In this document: in pieces, positions 12,785 through 25,179 of the stretch | Position numbering within the stretch: the stretch's first letter is position 1 | Layout: the number at the start of each line of letters is the position of its first letter | NCBI GenBank assembly: GCA_020746875.1 | Contig: JAGTJL010000025.1 | Location: 613,432 to 677,431 of the forward strand | DNA from: Rhexocercosporidium sp. MPI-PUGE-AT-0058 | Taxonomy: Eukaryota > Ascomycota > Leotiomycetes > Helotiales | Reading direction: 5' to 3' | DNA length: 64,000 nt | Program-made: the position numbers and the translations under genes | The notes under the pieces: generated by a model | The model's input: the letters and a program-made list of their open reading frames with translations, nothing else | Databases searched by the model: none | What the model was told of the DNA's origin: nothing

Positions 12785-13432
12785 TGGAGGAATGGGTGGG
12801 TCTTCCTCTTGGAGAGCGCAGGTGTTGTACGATATTGAAAATAGTAACTCCTCTGCGCTGTGCCTGCCTTCTCGCTTAAAACACTCTTCCCTTCCTTTCT
12901 TTGCCCATCACCCGTCATCCATCACCTCTCCTCCACTTACTTAGAACACCAACACCAATTGGTCTTCCTTCGAAAATCCTTCTTCGATCTCAAACAGACG
13001 ATGGGGTCGTAGAGCTAACACTCTGTTGAGATTTCTTTCTGCCCTTTTGGCAACTCTCCTGCTGGGTTTGCTTCCAAGAAACAGCCGCTCGCCTTCAACA
13101 GTCTCAATCAAGACATTCAGCCACCCCAGAACAACCACCGGTCAGCTTTTCATCTCCTCACCTTGACCTTAACCTTGGACTTTGCGTTCCGCCCATACAG
13201 ACTCTCTTCCGGGCAGGCGAAAAGTAATAGTTCAACCATCCACGCTTTCACCTTTGACGTCCAGTCAATCGTGCTGGCTACTTCACGCACAGACAAGGTA
13301 CGTTCATTTCGATACCCTAGCACGACTCATCGTCCGATCTTAATACTCCTCTCACCCTATCTGGCTTCGCCGTACTGACAGAAATCAGGAACTGGCCAAC
13401 CTGGAGAAAGCCCGTCATCTGAGCTGCCCTTC
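12785..13432. other. Intergenic / 5' leader of DUF7918 gene A
   Basis: Pyrimidine-rich, promoter-like sequence. A plausible 5'-UTR intron lies at about 13298-13388 (AAG|GTACGT ... AATCAG). No coding sequence recognised. Confidence 0.4.
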
Positions 13433-15312
13433 ATGGCTATCTTACGCAGCCCAGCTGGAGAGGTGGAGGTACGCCTTCGAAAAGCGCCTTTTGATACTCT
13501 TGAACCGGTTTATTTCGACGAATTCGAGATGCATGGAGTTCGAGAGGTTCCAATGGCAGACACCTGCACGAGATACATCGTTCCAGAAGAGACAACCTAC
13601 GCTGTTGAAGTCACTCTCATGAAGGACTTCCACTTCGGCGACTGCGAAGGAGTCCGGATCAAGATTTACAACAAAACCTCGGATGCTCACATAGGAGATG
13701 AAAAGATCCCGAAAGGTGACAACCGACGCCTTCGTGAGGCCATCACAGTTCTGGTGAAAACCGTTTCACATGGTGTCATTGACGGGAAGAGAATAAAAAA
13801 TGCATCACTTTGCTTCCGAAACTTGGTATCAGGTGCGCAGACATTTCACTGCACGTTACATGAACTGTTGTAACTGACTGCATTAGATGAAAACCTCCAG
13901 GAGGATGTTGGCGCTACTGGAATATCTTCAAATGATCTTGGTGGCCTCCAAATTGATGTTTACAGGTAATCCAAGGCAAAAATGCGAATTTTATCAAAGG
14001 CGAAGTTTGAGGAGTCTGTGAAAAGATACGAAAGTCAACTCGTTGAGCAACCCCAGAAAGTTGATCAGAAGACTTTCAGCAAAGCTGGCGTCACACACTC
14101 CATTGGGTGAGCGATCATTTCATAATCATGTGTACTCAGACGTTGCTGACAGATACCAGCCTTGCCGGTGGCTCAGTCTCTGGCAACTCGATGCCACCAA
14201 CTAGAAGACAACTACGCCACACGGTGATTGACAAGTTTAAATTCCATTTCATATGCCGCAGTAGTTGTCAGTTCAAAATTTCGCGCTATAGCGAATTCGT
14301 GCTAAGCTTTGTAGGTTTCTTGGAGAAGAGCAACATTCTAAGATCTCCAATTCCCCTTGAATGTCAACCTTGGTCAATTCTCTCGGATATTGAACGCCCG
14401 CTATGTTTCAAAGGGCTTCAAGTACGTTGACACGTCAAACCTGGAAGTGCTTTTCCTTTCAAAAGACCTGCTGACAATTAAAGATCTACGATAAGGAACA
14501 AACACTTTCGCAAAAGGTTGCCTATGCCGGGCCTGATGCTGATGCAAAGGTAATCGAGAAGGTGCTGTTTGAGACGGGAGAAGTCCCAACCCGATGGCGG
14601 CCATGGGGTCATTTAGTGAAAAGAGAGAAGGAACTCATGTTCACCCAACTTCAGGCAAGTCATTTAACCCCACGTGTATAATCATACTAACCAGAGTCAA
14701 AAGGCCCGCAGGAAAATTTTCGAGCGAGGAGGCAATCTAGAAGATGGCGGAAACACACAAAGCATTCTCCTCGCCCAAGACAACGCGACATCAGAAGGAA
14801 GCAACACGCCAGGTTCTGTTATGCAAGTCCAGGGAAGAGCCCCGCTAGCAGTCAAAGTTGAAGCCCAGGAAGCCCCAACAGCTCACCTAGCATCGTCTCT
14901 GCAACAAGAGATCATCATCATTGATGATGATGATAGCCCTCCTCCATCACCTCGGGCCAATAAGCGATCAGCATCCAACAGGGGTACCTCAAGCCAGCCC
15001 ACAGTCAAATCTGAGCCCAGCAATCCAATTGTTATCCCCGAAGAAGTCCATGGGTCGAGTAGCGAGGATCTTGAACAAGCAGCGGTAAAGAGAATTAAGG
15101 TTGAGCTAGCTTCTGAGAGCACTGCCGAGGATGAGATTTATGACCTAGCGATGTTGATTGAAGAAGATGAGCGACTGGATGAAGAGCTTGCTGCTGCAAA
15201 AAGAGCAGCCGAGGCAGCTCAAAATGTGGCCACTTTGCTCCGTCAAAGAAACGCGAGAAAAGCCAGACTTTCTGCACTGGCAGCCGGTCAAGGACGGTCC
15301 AATTGTCATTAA
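13433..15312 (+). CDS. DUF7918-family nuclear-type protein (paralogue A) with SUMO-type motifs
   Basis: Seven exons (13433-13832, 13887-13965, 14026-14106, 14160-14260, 14315-14421, 14484-14654, 14695-15312) give 518 residues. The N-terminal half follows the fungal DUF7918 pattern (MAIL start, CTRYIVPEE, FHFGDCEGVRIKIYN, DKFKFHFICRS). Function of the family is unknown. The C-terminal half is different in character. It carries three psi-K-x-E sites (VKVE 366-369, VKSE 417-420, IKVE 447-450) and a run of four Ile followed by four Asp (386-393) that resembles a SUMO-interaction motif. It also has a basic patch (ANKRSAS) and a charged Ala/Glu/Arg helix (about 465-510) likely to form a coiled coil. 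The last intron begins GCAAGT (GC-AG type) and is only 40 nt (or 49 nt with the next acceptor). Intron 2 (60 nt) is the least certain. Intron positions match paralogue C. Confidence 0.72.
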
Positions 15313-15839
15313 TGTTGACCGCAGAGAACTAGGTAAGATGCTATCCCCCTTGACTTTCATTTGGTCAACTTCGCAATTACTTCGCGTTTTCACAGACTGA
15401 TTACTTTGATTTCACTTTCAATTTCTCATGGGGGCTTTCTTCGACTAGCAGTAGCAGCAGAACATAGGAGGATGTGTATTTTGCTTTGCTACGAGCTTTG
15501 ACATAGGAAGCAGACAGCCCAAAGTCGCTTCATTGAACCTTGGACAGAGATTGGCATCAGAAAATAAAATCTTGCTTCGTCCACATTCCACATGTTCCTG
15601 ATTTCCATTTCAGACTAATCCCTCGAGCTCGTGTCCGAGCTTAGATCTGCACCTCTCTGTCCCTTGCCTGCTGTTGAAGTCTTGGGCTGGCGGTGTTCTC
15701 AATAACTTCAGTATGAGAAGTCTTCTCAACCGGGCGACGGCCATGCTCCTCGTCACCAATAGCCTTCGCCAACTCAGTAACACCGAAGCTAAAGCACCAT
15801 CAGCACAAATCACAACATGGGTACTCGGTGGAATGGTTC
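15313..15839. other. Intergenic between convergent genes
   Basis: 3' flanks of DUF7918 gene A (+) and the MFS permease (-). Nothing else recognised; short frames here show no domain. Confidence 0.5.
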
Positions 15840-18004
15840 TCACATATCATCCATCCTCTCCAAACTCAATCCCTTAGTCTCCGGGATGAGGAACCAGACA
15901 TAAAAGAACATACTAAAGCAGAAACTGCCAAAAATAAAGTACGTTCCATAGCCATGCTTCCCAACCGTCTCCATCATATGCGGCACCGCCTGTGCAACGA
16001 CGAAGTTGAACAGCCACTGCGTCGCAGCAGCCAGGGCAACATTCATAGCTCTCAATCTCGCAGTGGGAATCTCAGACACGATGATCCAGCAGCAAGGGCC
16101 CCATCCGAATTGGAAGAATGCTGCGAAGAGGAAGATACACGCTAGTGCGAAGTATCCCACGCCAGGAATCGGCTCTCCTGTGACCGGGGGCTTGAATCGC
16201 ACATAAAAGCCAATGACGAACATGGCGCAGCCTTGGGCAATGGATGTCCAGAGGAGGGAGCGACGACGTCCGAGGGAGTCGGCGGCGAAGAGGAGGAAGG
16301 CGGCACAGGTTACCATCTTGGTGACGCCGTAGATACCGGTGGCGAAGAGACCGGTGTCGGTTCCCTATAGATTTATTAGAGAAGCGTGATATGAGAAATT
16401 GCGGGTTATGCATACAGTGATCCCCAGATTCTTGAAGATGAGGGGTGCATAGTAGTTAATTGCGTTGCTGATCGAGTGTCAGTATCGCTGCTCGAAGCTT
16501 CAAGGAAGAGAAGCGATCTTACGTTCCGGTCATCTGTTGGCAGATCATGAGTCCGATGGAAATCAGAGCTCGGTTTCGGTTCCCCTTGATAGTCCACATT
16601 TCTCGTTGCAAGTCCCAGAAGGTCGCACCACCGATCAAGCGACGCTGAAAATTAGGTCAGCTTTGTTCATGGTAGATAGATACTTGAGGTTCCAACCTCA
16701 TTCTCAAGCTGCTGCCTCATCTCCTCGAGTTCCATCTGGACGTACGGGTGGTCGCGGGGTAGGCTGAGAAGTACGTCAGTGGATTCTTGGTGGCTTCAAC
16801 TTGCGGACTTACTTTGTAATTCGAGATAGAACCTCCGTGGCCTGCTCCCAGTTATCGTTCCTGGCAAGCCATCTCGGGGATTCGTTGCAAAAGAATACGC
16901 CTATGAAGAGACAGAGTGCAGGAATAGCTTGGAGAGCCAATGGGACGAGCCAGGTCGAGTTGCTTGTCTTTTGAGGTTTGAAGTTCCTGTAGCTTCCCTT
17001 CAAAAGGCGTCAGGCAACGTTACCAGGCGATGGAAATCCCAGGAGATGGTGATTGCTTACATAGTTGACCCAAAAACTCAACATAACACCAGTTGCGATG
17101 AACAGTTGATAGAGACCAGTCAAACCACCACGGATTGCACGGGGGGCGTTCTCGCTAACATAAAGGGGGGTGAGCATGCTTGCTGCACCAACGCCAAAAC
17201 CAGCGACAAGTCGTCCGACGTAGAGTCCATCACTATCACATTTCATCAGTCTAATACTACTAGTTTAAAAGTAGCCTAAACTCACAGATAGCCTTTAGTG
17301 GCACATTGAATGGTGACACCAAGGCAAGTGACTCCAGCTGCAAGAAGGAGCGAGGGTCTTCTCCCCCACCTGTCTGCAATGTAGTATGCGATCAAAGCAC
17401 CAAAGAAACATCCTCCCTGGAGGGTGCTAACAACTGAAAATGAATTAGCCTGCTTCAAGTACTTCGGTTCTAACGCCTTACTGTTGCTGTTCAAGGTAGC
17501 AGCAATCTGTTTCGTGATTTTGTATTCTCTAAAATGGATTAGCTAGGGCATTCCGGTAGATTTAACGCCTGCGTACGCCTTGAATGCCTCCATGACGATA
17601 ATACCGCCGATAGAACCGATGTCCCATCCGAATAACATACCACCAAAGCATGCTATCACATGTCAGTCAGGTCCGCATATACCTTTTCTTCACCGAAGGA
17701 CTCGGTTGCAACCACTGTAAGGCAGTGGCACCCTGGTCGCTCAAGTACCGGATGCTTACCTGAACATGCTGTGAGAAGTCAGCTGCAAAGTTCCAAGAAA
17801 GAATATCTGAAGCTTGCGAGTAGCTTCATATGCGATAGACAAGAACGAGCTGAGAAATACGTACCCAAAACAAAGATACGCCACCCGTAGATCTCCGGAG
17901 GATCACTTTCCAACAATATTAGCATTACACCAACTAGAAGGTAGCCTCAATTGCACTCACGTCTTCATCGCCTCATTCTTGACAACCTTTTGCAACAACC
18001 CCAT
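15840..18004 (-). CDS. MFS sugar/quinate-permease-like transporter, 12 exons with a 9-nt microexon
   Basis: Exons (5' to 3'): 17961-18004, 17865-17905, 17760-17768, 17577-17652, 17482-17528, 17286-17433, 17061-17232, 16813-16997, 16697-16763, 16523-16644, 16416-16467, 15840-16364; 495 residues. Family motifs in order: GWDIGSIGG after TM1, DRWGRRPS between TM2 and TM3, [21 protein letters not shown] before the central loop, [14 protein letters not shown] in TM7, and the closing PETKGLSLE. The NAINYY form is typical of quinate-type permeases rather than hexose carriers. The protein is expected in the plasma membrane as a proton symporter; the substrate is inferred. The tail after PETKG is only a few residues, shorter than usual. 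Exon 3 (17760-17768) encodes Cys-Ser plus flanking bases and is needed to restore the conserved ACSACFGG segment. All joins keep frame. Confidence 0.9.
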
Positions 18005-19111
18005 TTTTGCGACTGTGTAATCCCAACTTCAAAGAGTTGTTGTGTTGACCGGAGCTCTACGATAGCTGGTAGGGAAGTCCAGAGAGACAGCAAAGTTGAC
18101 TTTGTGGGGATGAAAACATACAGCAAAAGCGGGCATCAATTTGCTAATATATTCGAAGATCTTCTGGACAAACAGAGGCGAGGTGGGAATAGCATGGGGA
18201 CGCACCCAGCATGCACATGACCCTAGCCAGTGTAACCCTTATCCGGCCAAGAGGGGTGAAGTTCCAAAGCATAGCTATTAGCCACCCAATCAATGATTGG
18301 ATAAGTTGGACATGACATTTTTCAACCGCCATCCGATAAAACATCCAGCCACTGGGCTGTCTCCATGAGATAATATGCTGGTGTTTTGAGGCGAGAGGAC
18401 TGGAGGGCCCACACGCCAGTCTTCAATCATCCATTCCAGCGGGTCGTGTCTCCCCAATTGAGGATGTCGATAACACATGGATGGTCGAATGGTAGGGCAA
18501 TGGACACGACGTGCAGTATGACTGAGATAGTAGATACTGATTGCTGGAAATCCAGTAACCGAATCAGATGGATTTATCGGATGCTGGACTCCGAACAACC
18601 AACAGGCATGCTGCCATGCTGCCAGAGGTAACACTAAACTCACATGGCGGGGTACCACCTCATGCACACTCTAACGAACTTACATTTGGAAAATAACGAA
18701 TCCTACTGAAAGGGCTCGGAAAGCGGGACAGATTACTTAGTCGTGATAGCAGTTAGCAGGGATGGGAGGGTTGCAGAAACCCATTAGTTTGGTCGAGTCT
18801 GTGCCTAAATAGAAGCAATATAATTAGCATAGCTTGGTACTGATGCTACTTTTGCTTGAACTGTCGTCAAGGATATCAAAGTGTGGCTGATGCTTGTTCG
18901 AGGAGTTGCTGTCCGTTGAACCTGGGCACATGCTTGGTAGCTTGGCATGTCTGACTTAGAATGATGAGCTAGGAAGCAGAGAGAAAGATACCACAAATAA
19001 AATATCTGATGTTGAATAATTGAAGAAGAATCGAGGAACACTCTAAACGGCGTTGCGCTTATATTGGAACGACTCCGTCTTTCTCTCCCCATTTTCATTG
19101 CCAATACAGAT
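18005..19111. other. Intergenic upstream of the permease
   Basis: Promoter of the permease and 3' flank of the DUF2264 gene, both on the minus strand. Short frames (for example 18290-18667 minus, 18805-19104 minus) lack recognisable features. Confidence 0.5.
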
Positions 19112-21310
19112 CTATGATGAGATCTCCTCTACAAGCCATTTGGGTACAACAGGCTTGCTTTCCCAACCATCGAGATATGTTGAGGGCTGCACCTTATCCC
19201 CGGACGGCTTCGCATAAATCGCTGTAACATACCAAACAGTCTCGCCTTTCTTGATTGTATGCTGAAGTGTCGGAATGACTGTTCTACTCTCAACGATATT
19301 CGAGTTCGGATCGGCGTTCACATGCATCGCCGTGCGTTTCGTATCGACTTCAAGCGCAATGATACCGACAGCTCCTTTGGAAACGGCGAATGCACCGATT
19401 ACTCCTGGTGAGCTTCCTTCAGGAGTGTTGAGATCGTAGTTTCCAATGATTTTGGGAAGAGTTCCCTCGAATGTCTTTGAATTGTATAGATCGAGATATC
19501 TCCCGTTTGGCTTCGTTTCGTTGTAGATGGCGAATGCTCCATCCGCAGTCATGACTTCACGGCCAGCCTCGATCTTATGGACTCGTAGATGCCAGTTGGG
19601 AGTTGCTTCGACAGGTGGGAGGAGGTAAGTCTTGATCGTGACGTCTGGGAATGGCCTCCAGATTGATTTCAAGACTGGTTGGTCCTCGTGCGTCTCGATG
19701 ACGGCCTCCTCGCAGATGCGACGAGTCTTCCATATATCACCACCGTCATCTGACAACCCGAGTTGCGAAGCGAGAGCGAATTGTTCAAGAGTGTAGCATC
19801 CAGTAGGGACTGAGTATCCATATGCGCTGCTGTATGCGAATGCCCCGTATTTAGCGTGGGTGCCCTTCATTGGGTAACTGCAAGCCTGACCAGACGAGAG
19901 GATGAGACGGTGGCCACCAAGGTAGCTGATGATATGACCTGGATGCTTCAGGGCCTTGATCTTTGGGATGAGATGTGATGGATATGGCTCTTCCTCTGAT
20001 GTCCAGAACGGATGATTTTGAGGAACAGCCAAGCATATGAAGGCGAGACAAGCCCACATGGGGCTCTGTGGAGAGTTGTAGTTCTCTGCCATGTACATAT
20101 TCGGGAAGCAATATCCCACAGTCAAGGTTCCAGTCGGACTCCAAATATCCTTCTGGGTCTGCCACCAGCGGAGGTTTCTGAGAAGAAGACCTTTCACAAT
20201 ACCCCAAGTCAGAGGAGCAGGAAGCTCGATGTCGGCGTAAGCACACGCTCCCCAGAAGGCGGCCATTGCAAAGCGATATCCCACACTACGGCCAAACGGA
20301 GTGGCTCTACCCTCTTCGTCGAAATAGTGGATGAAATCCAGAGCATAATCTTGAGCTCTCTTCTTGAACTCAGCAGCCTTGGCTGGATCATCCCCTCCCG
20401 CAAGTTTGGCGTAGAGCAGTTGCAGAAATTGGATGGCGAAACTTCCACTGTAGTAATCCTGCTGCCAGACTCCGACTGGCCCATCGTTGGACCAGCCTTC
20501 ACCTCGGTAAAATGAGTTCAGGTGGATGATATCTTGCTCGATCTTTTCCTCTGAATACTTGCCGCCGTTTTTCTTGAGTCCGAGATTTGCGAAAACTCGG
20601 AACCAGAGCCCTGAATGGAAAATCAGTAATTGACCTGCTTTCCAAATGAAACTCATTCTGTCCAAGTATCGAAAGGGGGAAGGCTTGGAAATACGAACAA
20701 TTGGTATTCGGCATACTAATTTTCATTAGCCGTGCGTCCCAAATTTGACTGAATACTCACTTCTTTTCGTTGATGCTGTTCCCCAGCCATCTCTCTACAT
20801 TCCCCCTCTCCTTCTCACTCAAAGAATCCCAAAACACTGGGGCGACAGCAAGGGTAAATCCCATCGGACACATCTCTACCATTCTCTGATCATTGTCTCT
20901 TGGATCGCCCCAATACTCAGGGCTCTCAGGATTTGTTCCTTTTTTCGTCAGCCATAATGCTCGACTGATTATGTCTTTTGGGGATGCGAATCCTTTCGAT
21001 GGAGAAACTCACCCTGCTTCACAGCTTCAATCCACAACTCCGTCCCATCATATGTACCTCCCCCAGCAAGCAAAGCAGCTAATCCCCACGCCGGTCTCCA
21101 GATGCCCTCGACTTCCGCAGCAGTCTCATCGAATCTCACGGCCGTTCCGCCCGGAACTCTGATTCTCGCTTTGAGAGGAGAGAAATGCGTCTTCAAAGGA
21201 TCAAGCAACGTCTTCAATAATTCCTGAACCGATTCTCTGTCTTCAATCTTGACTTCGGAGAATGGATGGATGCCATCATAGCCCAAGACCAACTGTTTAG
21301 ATTGAGGCAT
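19112..21310 (-). CDS. DUF2264-domain protein with a 17-nt microexon
   Basis: Four exons (21013-21310, 20761-20938, 20699-20715, 19112-20610; introns 73, 45 and 88 nt) give 663 residues. The first two thirds match the DUF2264 pattern: [18 protein letters not shown] near residue 70, [10 protein letters not shown] near 102, then the helical repeats with [22 protein letters not shown] and SPMWACLAF. The aromatic/Trp-rich helical pattern suggests an (alpha/alpha) toroid as in some carbohydrate-active enzymes, but the family's reaction is not established and no signal peptide is present, so a cytosolic place is likely. Exon 3 is only 17 nt (MPNTN plus split codons) and restores NWLWFRVF; without it the frame is lost. 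The C-terminal 230 residues look like a beta-rich accessory domain. Confidence 0.85.
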
Positions 21311-22447
21311 GTTGAAGTTCCGGATTAATTTTACGGGAAGAAGAAAGAGATGATGGAGATAATATATGAAAGTATTAGACTCTTGAGAATGTCACAGGCA
21401 TTTACAATACCTCCGGATTCTGAATATATACCTCCGCATCAAGAGTGGGACCACTGCGGATGTATGCCATGGCTCGATGACTCGCGCAAGTGCTCGCCGA
21501 GCCGCCATGGCACGCATTGTTTGGTTGATGATGGATGGCGGGGTGAAAGAAGAGGAGGAAACGCCGGCGCGAGGGGAGTTGGCGGCTAAATTCGTAGTTG
21601 ATACATTCGCACCCCTTTGTTGGTCTGACGAGCAGTCAGTCTCACATTAGACAGGCAGTGCAGGAACGCATCTGATTATACTTCTGTATTCATTTTCTCT
21701 GGATCTCATTCTATCTCCGTTTCCCATCGAAAAAGGACCCTTCCAATTTGCAAAGTCCCAACTATTGTTTTAGACCCAGAACAGTTAGTTTACTAATATA
21801 CAAGGACAGAGCCATAACCTTTACACGAAATAACATGCCCACCAGTTCAGAAATCCCTTGCAGCTGAATGTTTAATGCTCCTAAACTTACTCTTTCTCTC
21901 AACTCTATTCTTTTGGCTGGATCCTAGAATTCCCCAATTTCCGACAGGTCAACAACCTCGACTGATGGCTCAAACTGGGTTCGCTTCACCGAAAACCCCT
22001 TTCAGCCTCGTTGGCAGTCAAATCCACCATCTCGTATTCTTCTTCTACCCTCATTCGTTTTAACCTACGGTTCTGCGTATTTTGGCAGCTCGTGCCTGAT
22101 GGTTGGGGTTGGTAAATCCAGGCGTTTTTGGACGTCAAGGGCATCCACGTCGATCAGCTCTTGGTTGATTGCGACATGACGAGGAAGCTTTGGTGGGCGG
22201 GCGTTGATTTTTGGTTTTGCGAGGATTGGACGAGATTATATATCCAGAACTTGGACCATTTTCCATCTATGATGATGATCTTATGAGTGGGGAGCAAGAC
22301 AACCTCCTTGAGTACTTCTTCTCTCTCGTGGTCCTTGTGCTCTCTCTGGTCCACCTGTCAGTAATTGTATCCTAATTCGTAAGTGACTAATCTACCTAGA
22401 GAGTTCTCGAATGCCTTCTTTCTCTGCATTGTATTCATTTGATACCA
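21311..22447. other. Intergenic
   Basis: Promoter of the DUF2264 gene plus the 3' flank of pseudogene B. No recognisable coding sequence. Confidence 0.5.
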
Positions 22448-23421
22448 TTATTGCAACTCCCTACGCACGTTGCCGCCATCCGCAGATTCTACGGAGAACC
22501 TTGTGCAATCTCTATGCTCGCCCCTGCTGTATGCTTGCAGTTCGCGCAGAGCTATCGTAAGCTCGAACTCTAAGGGTTGCCCATGGCGAGTAGTGAAGTG
22601 GCGGAGGGTATGGAACGATGTGGAGTTGCTTAAGGAATTCTGTATATTTTTCAGTAAGAATTTGAGGATTCTGGTGACCAAAGACAGCCATCTGTTCTGT
22701 ACTGATATGTGAAGCAGAGAATTTTGGACATAACGTAGTGTTTACCCGATACATACAAAATCGATTCCGGATCGATCTTTCCGCCATCCAATCTAACCAA
22801 CAGTCAGCATATATCTTTGTAGGAGATTTGAAGCAAAATTCCTTTGTCCCGTACATGCTACCATGCTTTTTGAAGCTTTCCTGGTCGAAAGATTCTGCTT
22901 CAAAGCTTTCAAGGCTCTTGTAATCCTCAGACCGATATCCATTCCCACCCCATCCACTTGCATAGCGTCGACAATCATTGATAGTAAAACTACTTAGACG
23001 TTTTGGATTTACGCCAATGACATCGGCACACAAACCAACAGTTACCTTCCTGGAAGTAAAGGGAGCAACAATCATGCCTTCCAATTCTCTGAAGTCCACA
23101 CAATCAAGAGCGATTGATTAACCATCTCGAGGATCAACATCTCGTTTCTGGATATACGCTCCAGCAATCGAGCCTTCAGTGCCGCCAAACGCCAATCCAA
23201 TCGCGACTTCATCATAATCACCCCAATAGAATATTTTTTTTATTGTGGCCTGGATGGCATAGACTTGTCCGGCCTCAGCAACAATGTATTGCTCGCATTC
23301 TTTGGCGCTCTCTTTGTCACGTTCTCCAACCTTGACAAATTCCTCAATGAGGTGTACTGGGGAGCTCTCACGACACGTACAGTACTTCGCACTGATTTCC
23401 GTCTCCCGTTAGGATCGCCAT
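22448..23421 (-). pseudogene. Decayed DUF7918 paralogue (B)
   Basis: Reading the minus strand from ATG 23421 (MAIL..) gives recognisable DUF7918 pieces: PVHLIEEF, ECEQYIVAEAG, FYWGDYDEVAIGLAF, RELEGMIVAPF, DVIGVNP, LDGGKIDPES, FLKQLHIVPYPPPLHY and LTIALRELQ. They match paralogue C (DVIGIDP, VGGKPEQ, RTGIVPYPPPLHLY, VALKELQ). The gene is broken in several ways: a frameshift within the first 15-20 codons, a TAA just before the RELEGM segment (about 23119), and a frameshift near 22585. Two splice donors are also lost: the intron homologous to A's GG|GTGAGC reads GG|GACAAA, and the next donor reads AT. The first conserved intron also seems to be absent. Single-base differences include transitions of the type C-to-T/G-to-A. 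Alternative: a functional gene with unusual splicing, which I consider unlikely given the number of lesions. Confidence 0.65.
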
Positions 23422-24137
23422 GATTTTTATCTCGGCGGCCGGCGCCCTTGTATTAGGGGAACGGGTAGGTGATTGTCGGAAGCCCTTGCGCACGGGTGAG
23501 TGCATCGGCAGTAGAATGTGGAAGAGCGCCCAAATCGGCTTCTCAGGTCGCGTACGAGCACTCGGAGGAATCGACCCCTACGGAGAACAGTTCCAGTCAG
23601 TAGAATCCTCGACCCATCTCTTGTCCACCTTCAACCGCGGTATCACAAGACCACCTACGCCTTCGCAAGGAGAAAGTAAACAAACCCCTGGCCAAAACTG
23701 ACTCGAAGGAAACAGAAAACAACTCATGTTGCACTCGCTACTAGTTAGTACCTCATAATTGGTGACTAGTGGAGTACAGGCGTTGTCGTTGATTGCGGTT
23801 TTTGTGTTTCGTAGGTTGTTGTGACGCACTGAACCTGCAATGTTGTGGGATGGCTGTCATATATCTCGTAGCCGAGGGCTAAACGAGAAGGCACGTCACA
23901 TCACGTTGGGTACCTGCCTACGGAAATTGGAATAACGTGAAACAGAGAGTGCAGAATCTTCATATCAGTTGATTTAAATTCGCTGTAATGTGCCCATGCT
24001 CTACCGACCTTCCTTCCAAAGTTTTAAGAACTGACTCGGGTACCACCGTCTTTCTCTTTATCATGTAGACCCTCGTCCATGACTTCTTCATCAACATCGA
24101 AGAAAGCTGCATAGTGCATCTCCATCTTATCAAAGCC
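23422..24137. other. Intergenic
   Basis: Nothing recognised. A plus-strand frame at 23420-23701 overlaps the start of pseudogene B antisense and has no domain pattern. Confidence 0.45.
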
Positions 24138-25179
24138 TCATACGAAAATCTTGTGAGGACTTCTGTGCTGCGTTATCAACCCGGATTGAAGAATCGAAAG
24201 GTTCACATTCTCTAGCAACCAACAAGCAAATGCCCTACTACCTCTGTGCCGCTCCGCTCGATGTATATCAATATCTGCAATCCATCCTTGATCTCTTCGG
24301 GATATTGCAAGCCACTGCCGAAGATATTCATCATTGATAGTACCAAGTTGGCCCGATGCGCGGATGATATCGAACACTCGATCCATCGACGTCAAAGATC
24401 TCGCAACATCAACAGCCAGCCAATGTATCGGAGTGTGTTATACACGTGCCATCTAGCCATCCTTTCCATCCCCCAATTATTCTGCACTTCTACCAATCTT
24501 AAGTAGCTCCACTGAATATCCCCAGCATGCGGAAGACCCAGGCTACTCAAGTCCCGGGTTGTGCGTGAGTCGACCACTTGATTGGGTGCTCCAGTGCTTC
24601 AAGAGAACAATCACCTGTACTACATAGGTCTAAGAAAACATTTAATACTGCAGCTTGTAGACGACCTTGGATGAACATTCCACGGAGGATGCTTGGTGCT
24701 GCCCGTTCTCGAGTGTCTTCGAATCTTGTGACCTTTTCGAATGAACCTTCACCCATGGTTATATCCTGTGCGCCGAAGAGAGCATGCTCTTTTTCGATGA
24801 GATCCATCGCAAATTTTGTCTTTTGCTTTATAACCGAAGAGTCTGGTAAATCGCGCTTGAAAATCTCGATGTTCAATTCTTTGCGCTTGTACCTGACAGA
24901 CTGTGGTGCGAGGATGCCATCTTTTCGAGTATCAACGGCGTCTGTGAAGTAATGCTGACAGTTCTATTCAAATTCAATGAGTTTTCGAGAGAAATGCAGT
25001 AGGTCTGTGAAGAAGAGAGGTTTATATCCCAGATTGTTAAGCGAACGCGCTAGCGCCAGCCAGTTCAAAAGCCAACCAAAGGCAGCTTCGGTACAGGCCC
25101 AGTCCCAACGTACTAGGCTACACAAGTGACTTGGGAGTAGCCCATAAGAAGAAAATGTAACGCGATTAGCTTTTCGCAT
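24138..25179 (-). pseudogene. Unassigned coding remnant, interrupted
   Basis: A minus-strand frame runs from about 25179 to 24547 with a single TAG (about 24961) in the middle. The second half has protein-like composition (helical, with DLIEKEHALFG and RGMFIQGRLQAAVLN). Further pieces at 24138-24395 and 24392-24577 are in other frames. I recognise no family. It may be a small multi-exon gene or a decaying one. Evidence is only composition and frame length. Confidence 0.25.

Noticed and set aside
20012..20515. 167-codon plus-strand frame
   Set aside because: Antisense to the DUF2264 gene.
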